Numbered from the stretch's first letter, positions 1 through 9,403 are shown. The stretch: 64,000 nucleotides of DNA from an uncultured Pelagibacteraceae bacterium (GCA_902544525.1 CACCCN010000002.1:143416-207415); one strand, 5' to 3'. Numbers and translations: made by a program. Notes: generated by a model from the letters alone, not told the origin.

Positions 1-2
1 CT

Positions 3-506
3 AAAAATATTGGTATTTTTAAGGGTATTTCAAAAGATTTTGAAAAAAGTAATATTCCCGCACTAATTAATCTGTGTGAAAAATATAAAATAAATATAAA
101 ACAGCATAATACGGATTATCTTGATGATGGTTTTTTAAGCAAACATCCTTCGTTTGGGATTCATGCTGCTAATGTGGCTCCAGAATATGGTGTGGCTGAA
201 ACATTACAATTATTTAAAATAATTGAAGACTATAATATGCATAAAATTAAAGAAGAATTTATTGAGATTAGTGTTTCTTCAAAAAAATGGACTAAATGGA
301 TTATTGATAATGAAAAAATTAATGACTATGAAAGAGCAATCATAAGTGGTCATTACGTTTTTTCAACTGATAAATTTATTAACCTTAAAAAAAAATTAAT
401 TAGAGAAATTGGTTATAGTCAAAAAAGATTAGATAGTATTCTAAAGAATGCTGTCAAGTCATCAATAAAAAGATATATGACTTGTTTTAACTTAATTTTA
501 CATTAA
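3..506 (+). CDS. GatZ/KbaZ-like aldolase subunit, C-terminal part (truncated by window edge)
   Basis: The reading frame is open to the left edge, so the start lies outside the window. The ORF track starts at an internal GTG (174), but translation upstream continues without a stop and is protein-like. The stretch GIHAANVAPEYGVAET, preceded by KQHNTDYLDD, resembles the C-terminal half of the non-catalytic subunit of class II tagatose-bisphosphate aldolases (GatZ/KbaZ). Such proteins also occur in surface-polysaccharide loci, where the real substrate is usually unknown. The gene converges on the GT2 gene and overlaps its stop by about 4 bases. Family assignment is from memory of conserved motifs, so moderate. 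Confidence 0.55.
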   Translation, partial: KNIGIFKGISKDFEKSNIPALINLCEKYKINIKQHNTDYLDDGFLSKHPSFGIHAANVAPEYGVAETLQLFKIIEDYNMHKIKEEFIEISVSSKKWTKWIIDNEKINDYERAIISGHYVFSTDKFINLKKKLIREIGYSQKRLDSILKNAVKSSIKRYMTCFNLILH

Positions 507-1273
507 TTTTTAAAAATATACTCAGTATTTCGTAATATACTATTTTTAAATAAAGATTTTTTATAAAAAACATATTTAAAAAGAATTTCTGCCCATTTAA
601 TTGCATGACTAAAAAGTTTTACATTAGATAATTGGTCATCTTCACTCCACATGATTGGAAAATAAAAAAACTTTGCTTTACTGTCACAAATATAAAAAAT
701 TAAACAATAATTAAATGTAAGATCATTAGGAAAATCTAAATAAAATCTATTTTTAAGATATGAGACTTTAAACATATTTAAACCAGAGCCTAAATCAGTT
801 AAAAACTTAAATGTTACAACTGATGCAACTAAGTTAATAATATAATTTGCATAAATCCTAAATTTTGGATAATTGACTAGTTTAGACTCTTTCGCAAACC
901 TTGAGCCAAGACAACAATCATAATTTTTATATTTATCATTTAGGAATATATTTTCTAAATTATTTATATCTCCTTGGTCATCACCGTGTAAAATAGTTAC
1001 ATAATCATAGTTATTATCAATGGCATAATTAAATCCTGTTTTATGGGTACCTCCTAAATTATAGTTATTTTTATTTTGGAAGAGTTTAAATTTATTCAAA
1101 TTTCTCTGAACTATTGTATTATTTACAACTTCAAAAGTATTATCAGTACTATTATTATCAATAATTATAATTTCTTCAAATTTACATTCTACTTTAGACT
1201 CTAATATCTTATCTATGACACGTAAGATTTGTTTTTCACAATTAAATACCGGAATAAAAAGTAAATGTTTCAT
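503..1273 (-). CDS. Family 2 glycosyltransferase (DPM1-like)
   Basis: A 256-residue GT-A fold glycosyltransferase. The N-terminus (MKHLLFIPVFNCEKQI) is the usual nucleotide-binding start, followed by IIIIDNNSTDNT. The stretch HGDDQGDINNLE carries the acidic residues expected for metal and sugar-nucleotide binding, and LGSRF plus a region resembling the LTDLGSGLNMFK segment are typical of polyprenyl-phosphate sugar transferase relatives. No strong C-terminal membrane pair is present, although residues 140-160 are hydrophobic. It probably transfers a sugar during surface glycan assembly at the inner membrane. It lies 8 bases downstream of the SnoaL-like gene on the same strand. Confidence 0.85.
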   Translation of the reverse strand: MKHLLFIPVFNCEKQILRVIDKILESKVECKFEEIIIIDNNSTDNTFEVVNNTIVQRNLNKFKLFQNKNNYNLGGTHKTGFNYAIDNNYDYVTILHGDDQGDINNLENIFLNDKYKNYDCCLGSRFAKESKLVNYPKFRIYANYIINLVASVVTFKFLTDLGSGLNMFKVSYLKNRFYLDFPNDLTFNYCLIFYICDSKAKFFYFPIMWSEDDQLSNVKLFSHAIKWAEILFKYVFYKKSLFKNSILRNTEYIFKN

Positions 1274-1281
1274 TAAATAAT

Positions 1282-1611
1282 TTAGCCTTTAAATGCCTTA
1301 ATCTCTGATATTTTTGAATCTTGGTTAAATGTAATTTTGTCTAAAACTTTTATAATCTCATTGTTATGAAGAGTAATCTCTATTTCAGCAAAAATAATAT
1401 TTTCTGACTGAGTTAAGTCAATTATTTTTAGTTTAAAATTATCTAAATTTTCAAAAATTTTCTTATTCTGCATTACGACATTATCAAAACCTTGAACATT
1501 TATTTCCCAATCACGTAATTTTACTTCACTTCCAAATAAAGATTTTAATGATTTGATATTTTTATTTTCAAAATATAGAAAATATTTTTTTGCAAGGGGT
1601 ATTAAATTCAT
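1282..1611 (-). CDS. SnoaL/NTF2-like small protein
   Basis: A 109-residue protein with the alternating pattern of an NTF2-like cone: an N-terminal helix (IPLAKKYFLYFENKNIKSLKSLF), a strand with RDWEINVQG, then long amphipathic strands (NIIFAEIEITLHNNEIIKVLDKITF). Members of this fold are found in sugar-modification loci but have very varied roles, so no activity is assigned. It is transcribed just before the GT2 gene and divergently from the TylF-like gene at 1651, with about 40 bases between the starts. Confidence 0.6.
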   Translation of the reverse strand: MNLIPLAKKYFLYFENKNIKSLKSLFGSEVKLRDWEINVQGFDNVVMQNKKIFENLDNFKLKIIDLTQSENIIFAEIEITLHNNEIIKVLDKITFNQDSKISEIKAFKG

Positions 1612-1650
1612 ATACTATAAAACTATATTAACTACTTTTGGGTAAAAGAT

Positions 1651-2388
1651 ATGTTAACTCTTCTTTCAAAGTTGCATTTTTTAATAAATATAATAATTAG
1701 AATTTACAATCTATTACCAATACCTGTCTACCATAACCTTGAAAGAATTAAAGCTTATAGAAGAATATTTTTCTTGATTAATTTTGAAGCAGTAAAAGGA
1801 GATTATTTGGAGTTTGGTGTGTTTGAAGGGACTTCACTTATCTCTGCATATTATGCTAATAAATCAACAGGAAAAGTTGATAAATTAGTGATGCTTAATA
1901 AACCTAACAAAAGAAGATTCATAGGTTTTGATAGTTTTGAGGAGGGTTTTAAATATTTTAAAGAAGAAGATAAACATGATAATTGGATAGAGGGTCATTT
2001 ATCCTCAAATCTTAAATTAGTAAAAAAAAGAGTGTCAAGAGTATCAAGAGATGACTTTATACTTGTAAAGGGATTTATCGAAAATACTCTTGAAGATATT
2101 AAAAAAAATAATGATACCATTGAAGGTTATAAAATAGAAAAAGTTGCAGTTATGTTAATTGATATGGACTTAAAATCTCCAGCAGAAAAAGCCTTGAGGT
2201 TTTGTCACGATAAACTACAAAATGGATCAATAATAATTATTGATAATTATTTCAATTTTAATTGTGATCCAAATAAAGGGGAATTTGCTGCAATAAGCAA
2301 TTTTATAGACTATTCAAAAATAAAATTAATTGACTTTGGAAATTATGGAGTTACTGGAAAAATATTTATAGTATCAAAAACTACTTAA
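1651..2388 (+). CDS. TylF/MycF-like SAM-dependent O-methyltransferase
   Basis: A 245-residue class I methyltransferase-like protein. Recognisable parts are GDYLEFGVFEGTSL (motif I region), FIGFDSFEEGF, a segment reporting FIENTLEDI, and VAVMLIDMDLKSPAEKAL followed by GSIIIIDNYF, which matches the metal-binding Asp pair region of macrocin O-methyltransferase (TylF) relatives. These enzymes methylate sugar hydroxyls, here probably on a surface glycan or its nucleotide-sugar precursor. The gene ends 4 bases inside the convergent cupin gene. Confidence 0.8.
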   Translation: MLTLLSKLHFLINIIIRIYNLLPIPVYHNLERIKAYRRIFFLINFEAVKGDYLEFGVFEGTSLISAYYANKSTGKVDKLVMLNKPNKRRFIGFDSFEEGFKYFKEEDKHDNWIEGHLSSNLKLVKKRVSRVSRDDFILVKGFIENTLEDIKKNNDTIEGYKIEKVAVMLIDMDLKSPAEKALRFCHDKLQNGSIIIIDNYFNFNCDPNKGEFAAISNFIDYSKIKLIDFGNYGVTGKIFIVSKTT

Positions 2389-2720
2389 CTTCTTCCAAAA
2401 TCATCTTCTACTCTCACTACATCGTCTAATTCTGGTGTCGAGGACTCTAGATATAAAACATCTGTATCCACTGCAGACATTCTATGAACCTGGCCAACAG
2501 AAATGGTAATTGAATCAGTTGGTTTTAATAAAATAATTTCTTTGTTTAATTCAATTGTTAAATTACCATTTAAAACATAAATAGTTTCAAGTTTTTTTTC
2601 GTGAAATTGTAAGCTACATCTGTTGCCTTTTTTCATAAATAATTTTTTTAAACAATATTTATCATTTAATTCAATCAGCTCCTCATAACCCCACGGTTTA
2701 TCAATTTTCTTATTTTTCAT
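2385..2720 (-). CDS. Cupin, mannose-6-phosphate isomerase type II-like
   Basis: A 111-residue single cupin. KPWGYEELIE is the classic start of the C-terminal cupin of bifunctional mannose-1-phosphate guanylyltransferase/mannose-6-phosphate isomerases, and CSLQFHEKKLETIYVLNG holds the metal-ligand motif with the His and Glu. Here the domain stands alone. It overlaps the kinase/nucleotidyltransferase gene by 11 bases on the same strand, so the two are probably translationally coupled and act on the same sugar phosphate. Isomerase activity is inferred; it could be an epimerase or a binding domain. Confidence 0.75.
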   Translation of the reverse strand: MKNKKIDKPWGYEELIELNDKYCLKKLFMKKGNRCSLQFHEKKLETIYVLNGNLTIELNKEIILLKPTDSITISVGQVHRMSAVDTDVLYLESSTPELDDVVRVEDDFGRS

Positions 2721-4287
2721 TTAATACCTTATTCAACATATCTTTGCCTAGATAATATAAAAATAGAGAATATGGTTGATGGTGTAAGGTTGCAATATTT
2801 AAATATATTAATGATGTTAAGATATTAACCTTATTTAAAGAGAATTTATTTTTTTCAACAAAACTATTGAATATTCTTTCACACTCATATGATTTTTGTT
2901 TTCTATATAATTCAAAATCTACAATATTTTTAGACTTTGATATTTTAATTTCAAACATATTATTTCTAATAGCATCATGGTCTACAATTATGCCATGTTT
3001 GAGTTTTGCTAAATCATAGTATACATCGCCATAATCGATTAAACCCCCAAAATCCTGCCTCCAATCGATAAACTTATATTTACCTTTTTTATTTAAAAGA
3101 ATATTTTCAAAATGAAAATCTCCATGAATTCTAGAAGCTATTCCATCACATAATATATTCCAATCAATTTGGTTTAATAAATTTTTTAATTTTGGTGATT
3201 TAAAATTATTAATAATTTCCTCATTATCTGAAATTTCATGGGTCTGATAAAAACTATTTATTCTATCTATTGTTTTGTGATAATAAAAATTTAAACACAC
3301 CTCACGGAACTTTTCTTTATCTTTGGTGGTGAGTTTTTTCTTAATCCAGAATTCTTTGTTGCAATTTTTCAGAAATTCATTCAGTGATTTATACAAATCA
3401 ATTTTTGTAGATAGTAATTGACCTTCAACGTAGTCATATACATAAAAATTTTTTGAAAATCTTTTAATTTTTGGAACAAAGTTCTTTAACTTTTTTGCTC
3501 TCTGAACTCTTTTTTTTGAGAGCTCAGGATTTATAAAAAATTTAATAACTTGGTTATCTATAAAATAAATGAACTCATCTTCTTTTGGAAGATTATCAAA
3601 ATCCGAAATATCTTTACGTGCTCTTTTTAAATCATCTATATCTCCTACATCATACCAATGATCTATAAAAAAATTATTTATTTTATTTTTAGTTTTTAAT
3701 TTATTAATGAAGTAATCTGACTCACCTAGTGAAAAAGAGATTTTAGATAGGAACTTTTTAAAATCTTTGAAATCTTTTATATATGCAACACCTATGTAGT
3801 TATATAAATTTGAAATTTTCTTGGTAGTTTTGTCAATTAGCTTCACAACTGAAGTTTTGTTTATTTTTACTGTCCTATATTTTAGTGAGTTAACCTTGTT
3901 GCTACTTAAAAAAATAGTATCGGTATTTATATTTTTGAAATTTATTTGGTCTAATATTATTCCATCATTTGAATGAAAAAAAAAATCTTCTTTAATATGT
4001 GGCTTACAACATCTCAATGTATATCCAAGCCCTGAGCCAGGACCTTCATAAGGATCTACATTTACAAAGACGAAATCTCTTTTTGGATATACTAGGGAAA
4101 TAAAATCTTTTATATAACCGCCATTATAACCAAGAGCTATAATAAATTTATAATCAGATGGATACCATTCAATTATATATGAAATTGCTGGTTTAACACC
4201 AACAGGTATTAATGCTTTATTAATATTGGAAGTTAAGGTTCCTAATCTGCTTCCCAAGCCTGCTGTGGGTATAATTACTTGTGTCAT
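2710..4287 (-). CDS. Sugar nucleotidyltransferase fused to an APH-type sugar kinase
   Basis: A 525-residue two-domain protein. Residues 1 to about 235 are an NTP-transferase: TAGLGSRLGTLTSNINKALIPV is the nucleotide-binding loop, SNDG the metal-binding region, and HWYDVGDIDDL the end of the domain. Residues about 260-525 are an aminoglycoside/choline-kinase-like phosphotransferase with HGDFHFENILL (catalytic Asp) and IDWRQDFGGLIDYGDVYYD (metal Asp). Kinase plus nucleotidyltransferase in one chain suggests that a free sugar is phosphorylated and then activated to a nucleotide sugar, as the separate AmgK and MurU enzymes do. The substrate is unknown. The downstream cupin is probably part of the same route. 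Confidence 0.8.
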   Translation of the reverse strand: MTQVIIPTAGLGSRLGTLTSNINKALIPVGVKPAISYIIEWYPSDYKFIIALGYNGGYIKDFISLVYPKRDFVFVNVDPYEGPGSGLGYTLRCCKPHIKEDFFFHSNDGIILDQINFKNINTDTIFLSSNKVNSLKYRTVKINKTSVVKLIDKTTKKISNLYNYIGVAYIKDFKDFKKFLSKISFSLGESDYFINKLKTKNKINNFFIDHWYDVGDIDDLKRARKDISDFDNLPKEDEFIYFIDNQVIKFFINPELSKKRVQRAKKLKNFVPKIKRFSKNFYVYDYVEGQLLSTKIDLYKSLNEFLKNCNKEFWIKKKLTTKDKEKFREVCLNFYYHKTIDRINSFYQTHEISDNEEIINNFKSPKLKNLLNQIDWNILCDGIASRIHGDFHFENILLNKKGKYKFIDWRQDFGGLIDYGDVYYDLAKLKHGIIVDHDAIRNNMFEIKISKSKNIVDFELYRKQKSYECERIFNSFVEKNKFSLNKVNILTSLIYLNIATLHHQPYSLFLYYLGKDMLNKVLNEK

Positions 4288-4377
4288 GAGCTAATAAATT
4301 TCAAAATTTTGATATTTATAAAAGTGATTAAAATTTATATCATATATTTGATAAAATAAAAATTTGTTTTTTATTAA

Positions 4378-5073
4378 ATGAACCGACCAAAATTAAATTT
4401 AAAAATACTATCTATAACTATTATAATAATATTAGTTATCATAGTATCATCTATATATACTTTACAACTAAAAGATTTTATAATTGCAAACAATCTTATA
4501 ATAGAGTCATTTGTTAAAGATAATTATTTACTTGTAGCGTTTTTATCTATGATTTTGTTTATTATGATAATATCTTGCATAGGTCCTGTTAGCCCCTTTG
4601 TAATAATTATTGGTTATTACTTTTCTTTTTTGGATGCTATTGTTATTTCTTATTTAAGTCAAATACTAGGCTCTATCGTAGTTTACTCTTATAGTAATTA
4701 TTATTTTAAGGAGTATTTTAGTAAACTAATAAATAAACAATTTAGTCATTTAAAATCCAGATTTGATAATAACTCAATTAGTTTTTTAATAATTCTTAGA
4801 CTTGTAGGTGGAATTCCTTTCTCAATACAAACGATTATTGTCTCTGTATTTGGTATGAGTTTTAAAAAATTTATTTTAGCTAATCTTATAAGTATAATTC
4901 CATATATATATATATTTACTTCCGTAGGTAATAGTATGAATTCATTAATTGGTAATTCAGATTTGAATTTTAATATACTTATGGAAAAAAAATATTGGAT
5001 ACCTGTGTGCTTGATAATTATTATAGTAATATTCAATGTTTACTATAAAAATAAAAAAAATAGCTTTAAATGA
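4378..5073 (+). CDS. VTT-domain (TVP38/TMEM64, DedA-like) membrane protein
   Basis: A 231-residue inner-membrane protein with several hydrophobic segments (about residues 10-30, 50-72, 76-98, 130-155, 160-180, 205-222). The central part fits the VTT domain: a Gly/Pro-rich re-entrant segment (GPVSPFVIIIGYYFSF), then the conserved LRLVGGIPFSIQTIIVSVFGMSFKKF segment. Family members are lipid scramblases or membrane-homeostasis proteins. It is divergent from the fusion gene and sits alone on the plus strand. The role in this locus is unknown. Confidence 0.75.
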   Translation: MNRPKLNLKILSITIIIILVIIVSSIYTLQLKDFIIANNLIIESFVKDNYLLVAFLSMILFIMIISCIGPVSPFVIIIGYYFSFLDAIVISYLSQILGSIVVYSYSNYYFKEYFSKLINKQFSHLKSRFDNNSISFLIILRLVGGIPFSIQTIIVSVFGMSFKKFILANLISIIPYIYIFTSVGNSMNSLIGNSDLNFNILMEKKYWIPVCLIIIIVIFNVYYKNKKNSFK

Positions 5074-5077
5074 AGAT

Positions 5078-6187
5078 TTATATTTTTTTATTTTCTAAAT
5101 TTCTAATACCAATATATGAATATAGTATAATAAGCATGCCTGGCATAAATCTTGTTGAAATATGATCTAATACTGATCCAAATGTAAGTGCTAGAAAATA
5201 TAAAATAATAAGTAATAAAAAATAAAGTTGTAATCTACTATTTCTTACATAAAAAATAATAATGGGAACGAAAAAAATAATAAAGTTATAAAAAATTGCA
5301 TTTAATGTTCCAATAAATTGAACTGAAAATAGATCATGCCAGGTTGTCTGGGCTTCCATTCCTTTTGTCGAATATATAAAGCCATCTTCAAGGAAATATT
5401 TGAATAGGTCATAATTGCTTATTACATATGGGATTATAGCAAAAATAGGTAGAAATAGACTCCATGTTAAAAATTTTTTAAACTTTAAATAATTTAGGAG
5501 CCAATAAAAACCTGATAAAAAAATACCACTTTCTCTTACCAATGGTGCGGCCATACAAATCGCTACGTATAGAATCATATTTATAGTCCCACCCTTTGTA
5601 AGACTGTAAATGGCCCACATCATTAAAAATGTTTCGAAAATTGAAAAGTTGTCCTCTCCTCCACGATAATGCGAGAAAAAAATTAAGTAAGTTAATAATA
5701 TAAATGTAAAGCTTGAATATATAAGTATGTTAAATACGTTAGTATTTTTTATATTTTGGTTACTTTCATACTCCATATTTTTAATTATATAAAACAGAAA
5801 TAAAAATATTGAATATAAAACTATACCTATAAAAACTGAATATAAAAATAAAGCTATTTTTTCTGACGGATAAGCTGTAATTTTTTTTGAGTTATCATTA
5901 ATGAATGACATCGTTTTAGTAATAAAAGTTAAAAAGACCCATCTTGTTTTTTCTCTTTGCTCTAACTCTGCGCCAGGCTGATTAATATAACTTCTTGTCC
6001 AATTATATTCGCCTGATTCATACTGATAAATTTCATAATTGAGATATTCTTCAAATTTCTCGTAGAATGTAACTGGACGATCAAAATTATTAAAATTTTG
6101 CCAATGTTCCTTGGTTAGATTTAAACAGATAAACAGCATAAAAGTGAATAAAATAACTTTACTGATCAATAATTTTCTATTGGACAT
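5078..6187 (-). CDS. Polytopic membrane protein, possible GT-C/polymerase-like
   Basis: A 369-residue protein with about nine hydrophobic segments and a roughly 90-residue non-membrane loop after the first one (EKFEEYLNYEIYQYESGEYNWTR). RGGEDNFSIFETF and APLVRESG are charged motifs between membrane spans, similar in style to GT-C glycosyltransferases and O-antigen ligase/polymerase proteins, but no family can be named. It converges on the VTT gene with 4 bases between stops and lies just downstream of tRNA-fMet on the same strand. Confidence 0.6.
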   Translation of the reverse strand: MSNRKLLISKVILFTFMLFICLNLTKEHWQNFNNFDRPVTFYEKFEEYLNYEIYQYESGEYNWTRSYINQPGAELEQREKTRWVFLTFITKTMSFINDNSKKITAYPSEKIALFLYSVFIGIVLYSIFLFLFYIIKNMEYESNQNIKNTNVFNILIYSSFTFILLTYLIFFSHYRGGEDNFSIFETFLMMWAIYSLTKGGTINMILYVAICMAAPLVRESGIFLSGFYWLLNYLKFKKFLTWSLFLPIFAIIPYVISNYDLFKYFLEDGFIYSTKGMEAQTTWHDLFSVQFIGTLNAIFYNFIIFFVPIIIFYVRNSRLQLYFLLLIILYFLALTFGSVLDHISTRFMPGMLIILYSYIGIRNLENKKI

Positions 6188-6213
6188 TGTGATTTATTAA
6201 TTTTTTTTAATAT

Positions 6214-6290
<77 letters not shown>

Positions 6291-6303
6291 TTAATAGCTC
6301 GTA

Positions 6304-6332
6304 AATCTATTCATTAATTTAATAAAAGTCAA
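6304..6332 (-). promoter_or_regulatory. Sigma-70-like promoter for tRNA-fMet
   Basis: Reading the minus strand, TTGACT (6332-6327) and TAGATT (6309-6304) are separated by exactly 17 bases, with the tRNA 5' end 14 bases further on. This is well placed to drive the tRNA alone, independently of the upstream glycan genes. Confidence 0.6.
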
Positions 6333-6393
6333 ATTATGTAGCAGATAATTTATTTTATTAAATTTTATAATTTACGAAATAATAAAGTAAAAG

Positions 6394-7428
6394 CTAAATT
6401 CCAAAATTACGAGGTTTTCCTGAGAAAGCATCTAAATCATATTTGGTCATTTTTTCTATTATGGTTTCTACATCTGTTGAAGGACTCCATCCTAATTCCT
6501 TCTTAATTTTTCCATAATCACCTCTTAAAAAAACTACATCAGAAGGTCTATAGTAATCTTTATTTACCTCGCAAATTAATTTATTTGTATTTTTATCAAA
6601 ACATTTTTCGTTTAAACCTTCTCCTTCAAATTCTGGTCTCATTCCGGAAGCTATTGCACTTAATCTTAAAAATTCTCTCACCGAGGTAATCTTGTTTGTT
6701 GCTACTACATAATCATTTGGCTTATTATTAATTATTAATGCCATTGCTTTGACAAAATCAGGTGCATATCCCCAGTCCCTAACTGAATTTAAATTACCTA
6801 ATTGTATAACTCTGTCACTTCCGTTAATTATCTCGGCAAGTTGAGACGTAATTTTACGAGTTACAAATTCTCTACCTCTTAACTCTGATTCATGATTAAA
6901 TAAAATACCTGATGAAGCTTCAATGCCATAAGCTTCCCTAAAATTTGCGACAAGGAAGTGTGCTGCAGCTTTTGACACAGCGTATGGACTTCTTGGATTA
7001 AAAGGTGTCTCTTCTGTTTGAGGATCCGATAAAACTTCACCATACATTTCTGATGTAGAAGCTTGATAGAATTTAGATTTTATCCCAGATAACTTAATCG
7101 ATTCTAATAAATTTAATGTTCCAATATAATTTATTTCTGTGGTTAAAATTGGATGTTTGAAGCTATCTTGAACGAAACTTTGTGCGGCTAAATTAAAAAC
7201 TAAATCAGGCTTAATCTCAGTTAAAATATTATAAACATTACTAAATTCTGTAACTTCTAGAGAAACTAAATTCGTTTTTTCTATAATATTTAAAAATGAT
7301 AGTCTCCCGATTTTGGGGGTGCTTCCTCTTCTTACAGCTCCATAAACCTTATAGCCTTCATTTATTAGATCGTTAGCTAGATACGCTCCATCTTGTCCTG
7401 TAATACCAGTTATTAGTGCCGATTTCAT
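6394..7428 (-). CDS. gmd: GDP-mannose 4,6-dehydratase
   Basis: A 344-residue extended short-chain dehydrogenase. GITGQDGAYLA is the NAD(P)-binding glycine motif, FNLAAQSFVQDSF and STSEMYGE are typical of Gmd, and YAVSK holds the catalytic Tyr and Lys. LFNHESELRGREFVTRKIT and LGNLNSVRDWGYAPDFV are Gmd signatures. It converts GDP-mannose to GDP-4-keto-6-deoxymannose, precursor of fucose, rhamnose or perosamine derivatives. Its start overlaps the stop of the upstream NeuB fusion by 4 bases. No partner reductase or aminotransferase is obvious nearby. Confidence 0.88.
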   Translation of the reverse strand: MKSALITGITGQDGAYLANDLINEGYKVYGAVRRGSTPKIGRLSFLNIIEKTNLVSLEVTEFSNVYNILTEIKPDLVFNLAAQSFVQDSFKHPILTTEINYIGTLNLLESIKLSGIKSKFYQASTSEMYGEVLSDPQTEETPFNPRSPYAVSKAAAHFLVANFREAYGIEASSGILFNHESELRGREFVTRKITSQLAEIINGSDRVIQLGNLNSVRDWGYAPDFVKAMALIINNKPNDYVVATNKITSVREFLRLSAIASGMRPEFEGEGLNEKCFDKNTNKLICEVNKDYYRPSDVVFLRGDYGKIKKELGWSPSTDVETIIEKMTKYDLDAFSGKPRNFGI

Positions 7429-9320
7429 AATTTATTTTTTTTATATTTTTTGTATAGTATATCGATAGCATTCATAAAGCCATACCCTTCGTTAAGGTGA
7501 GCCTGCCACACTTCGATAATTTTCATACCTCTTGTGTCTAAAAATATTGAAAAATCTTTTATATCACCAGTTCCTATTTGTAAACCCTCGCCATCAGTAC
7601 CTTGCGAGTCAGCTAAATGAAAATGCTCAGATATAGGTTTCAAATGTTTAAGCCAAATTTTCCAATTTGCATTATAGAAATTTGCTGATAAGGCAAGATG
7701 ACAAATATCAAGACATATTGCTAGCGAATTTTTCTTCAGGTATTCGATATCTTCAATTGAATTAAATAAATCTATCTTTACGGATCCACCAAAATACCAT
7801 GCGTAAACTGGGAGCCATTGGGGTAATATTTTATGTTTCACATATCTACTATGATTAAGAAAACTAAAAAGATCATCAAGTAATTGTGTTTTTTTTCTTC
7901 CATTTGTTTGAGAAAAACTTGCAATAATTGGAACATTTTTTTCAATTCTGAATTCTAATTCTTTAGCAAATTCGGTTACTCGTTTAATTGTTTGTCTGCT
8001 GTCATGTCTTGTAGTTTTATCATCCGAAATTGGATCAAGTATTCGATTTCCATGTAAGTAATCTGGCATATGTATAGAAAAATTATCACTTGAATTAATT
8101 TTTTTTAAAATATGATTAAGTTGTTTTGAAAACACTTCTTTATAAGAAAGATGAAACTCATAATTTTTAATTGGTATTATATTAGATAAGTATTCAAAAT
8201 CATGTAACCTTACTGGTATACCAATATTTTTTTTTGCTGCAAAATGAAATAATCTCTGCCTATTAAACTTTTTTATTTTCTCAAAATTTTCAGTTTTTAA
8301 CGCATCACCAGCATTCATATTTGACGTTATTCTTTTATTTTTAAACTCAGATAAAAAAGTTCCGACAGAGATACCTAGTCTTGGAGCTTTAATTTCAAAA
8401 TCTACACTCTTTATAAATTCGTTCTTTTTTTTTCTTTTTCTTAAATAAATTCCTGTTCCTAAATTCTGCATATTTAATTTTTCCCCTTGATTAGGTATTC
8501 TTTTTTCATCGCCATAAATAGAATCAATTGATTTAATTAATTGATTTAACTTTATAAAGTCTCCAATTTCTGAGCTTGATGAGTCATCTAAGCCAGATCC
8601 TAAAACATCAATTGTTAAATGTCTTTCAATCCAATTAGCACCTAGACTAATTGCAAATAAACATACCTCATAAAAGCTATCATGACTGGAATATCCAATA
8701 TCCTTAAATCCAAGTCTTTTTAAGCTTTTAATAAAGTTTAGATTTTGTGACCCTAATTTAACAGGATAATTTGCGACACAGTGAAATATTATTAATTTTT
8801 TATTTTTAAAATTTAAAAGAGTTTTTTTTATTTCATGTAAAGAATGGCCACCAGTACTAACCATTACAGGTTTATTAAGCTTAAGAAGTGTGCTTATTAG
8901 TTCAACGTTTGTTGCCTCTGCAGATGGAACCTTAAAAAAATCAAAATTCTTAATGATAGACCTTAAATTAATAACATCCTCAATTCTAAAAAAACTTATT
9001 CCTATGTTAATTGATAATGACTTTGAATATTTTATAAGATTACTTAATTGGGAAATTTTTAAATCAACACGCTTCATTTCATCGATAAGTATTTCATCTC
9101 CTATTTCATTAGTTGATTTGTAGAAAGTATTTATATCTCTATATTGAAATTTCACCCCCCAACAACCAGAATCTTTTGCGGCTTTGATTAAAGTTTTAGC
9201 TATTTTAATACTTCCTTTGTGATTAATACCTATCTCAGCAATTACATTGGCTTTATGCAATTTGTTTTTATTATTCATAGTTTTTTTATTACTGAAATCT
9301 TTTATATAAAACTGGTTCAT
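7425..9320 (-). CDS. NeuB-type sialic-acid synthase fused to a TIM-barrel isomerase/endonuclease-like domain
   Basis: A 631-residue fusion. Residues about 24-270 are the NeuB barrel (VIAEIGINHKGSIKIAK, WGVKFQYRD, IGYSSHD, ERHLTIDVLGSGLDDSSSS), which condenses phosphoenolpyruvate with an amino-hexose. Residues about 285-350 are the antifreeze-like SAF domain (APRLGISVGTFLSEF). Residues about 355-631 form a second barrel of the xylose-isomerase/AP-endonuclease-2 type, with FSIHMPDYLHGN, CLDICHLALSANF and EHFHLADSQGTDGEGLQIG as likely metal-binding segments. The extra barrel may epimerise or isomerise the sugar substrate. An alternative start is the internal Met at 9278 (MNNKNKLHKANVIAEIG), which matches usual NeuB N-termini better. 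Confidence 0.85.
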   Translation of the reverse strand: MNQFYIKDFSNKKTMNNKNKLHKANVIAEIGINHKGSIKIAKTLIKAAKDSGCWGVKFQYRDINTFYKSTNEIGDEILIDEMKRVDLKISQLSNLIKYSKSLSINIGISFFRIEDVINLRSIIKNFDFFKVPSAEATNVELISTLLKLNKPVMVSTGGHSLHEIKKTLLNFKNKKLIIFHCVANYPVKLGSQNLNFIKSLKRLGFKDIGYSSHDSFYEVCLFAISLGANWIERHLTIDVLGSGLDDSSSSEIGDFIKLNQLIKSIDSIYGDEKRIPNQGEKLNMQNLGTGIYLRKRKKKNEFIKSVDFEIKAPRLGISVGTFLSEFKNKRITSNMNAGDALKTENFEKIKKFNRQRLFHFAAKKNIGIPVRLHDFEYLSNIIPIKNYEFHLSYKEVFSKQLNHILKKINSSDNFSIHMPDYLHGNRILDPISDDKTTRHDSRQTIKRVTEFAKELEFRIEKNVPIIASFSQTNGRKKTQLLDDLFSFLNHSRYVKHKILPQWLPVYAWYFGGSVKIDLFNSIEDIEYLKKNSLAICLDICHLALSANFYNANWKIWLKHLKPISEHFHLADSQGTDGEGLQIGTGDIKDFSIFLDTRGMKIIEVWQAHLNEGYGFMNAIDILYKKYKKNKL

Positions 9321-9403
9321 TGAAATTTTCCTAGTTTCTAGAAGTATTTTATTTTTTGCTAGTAAATCCTAATTCTGCTGTAAATAAATTAATTTTTATA
9401 ACT

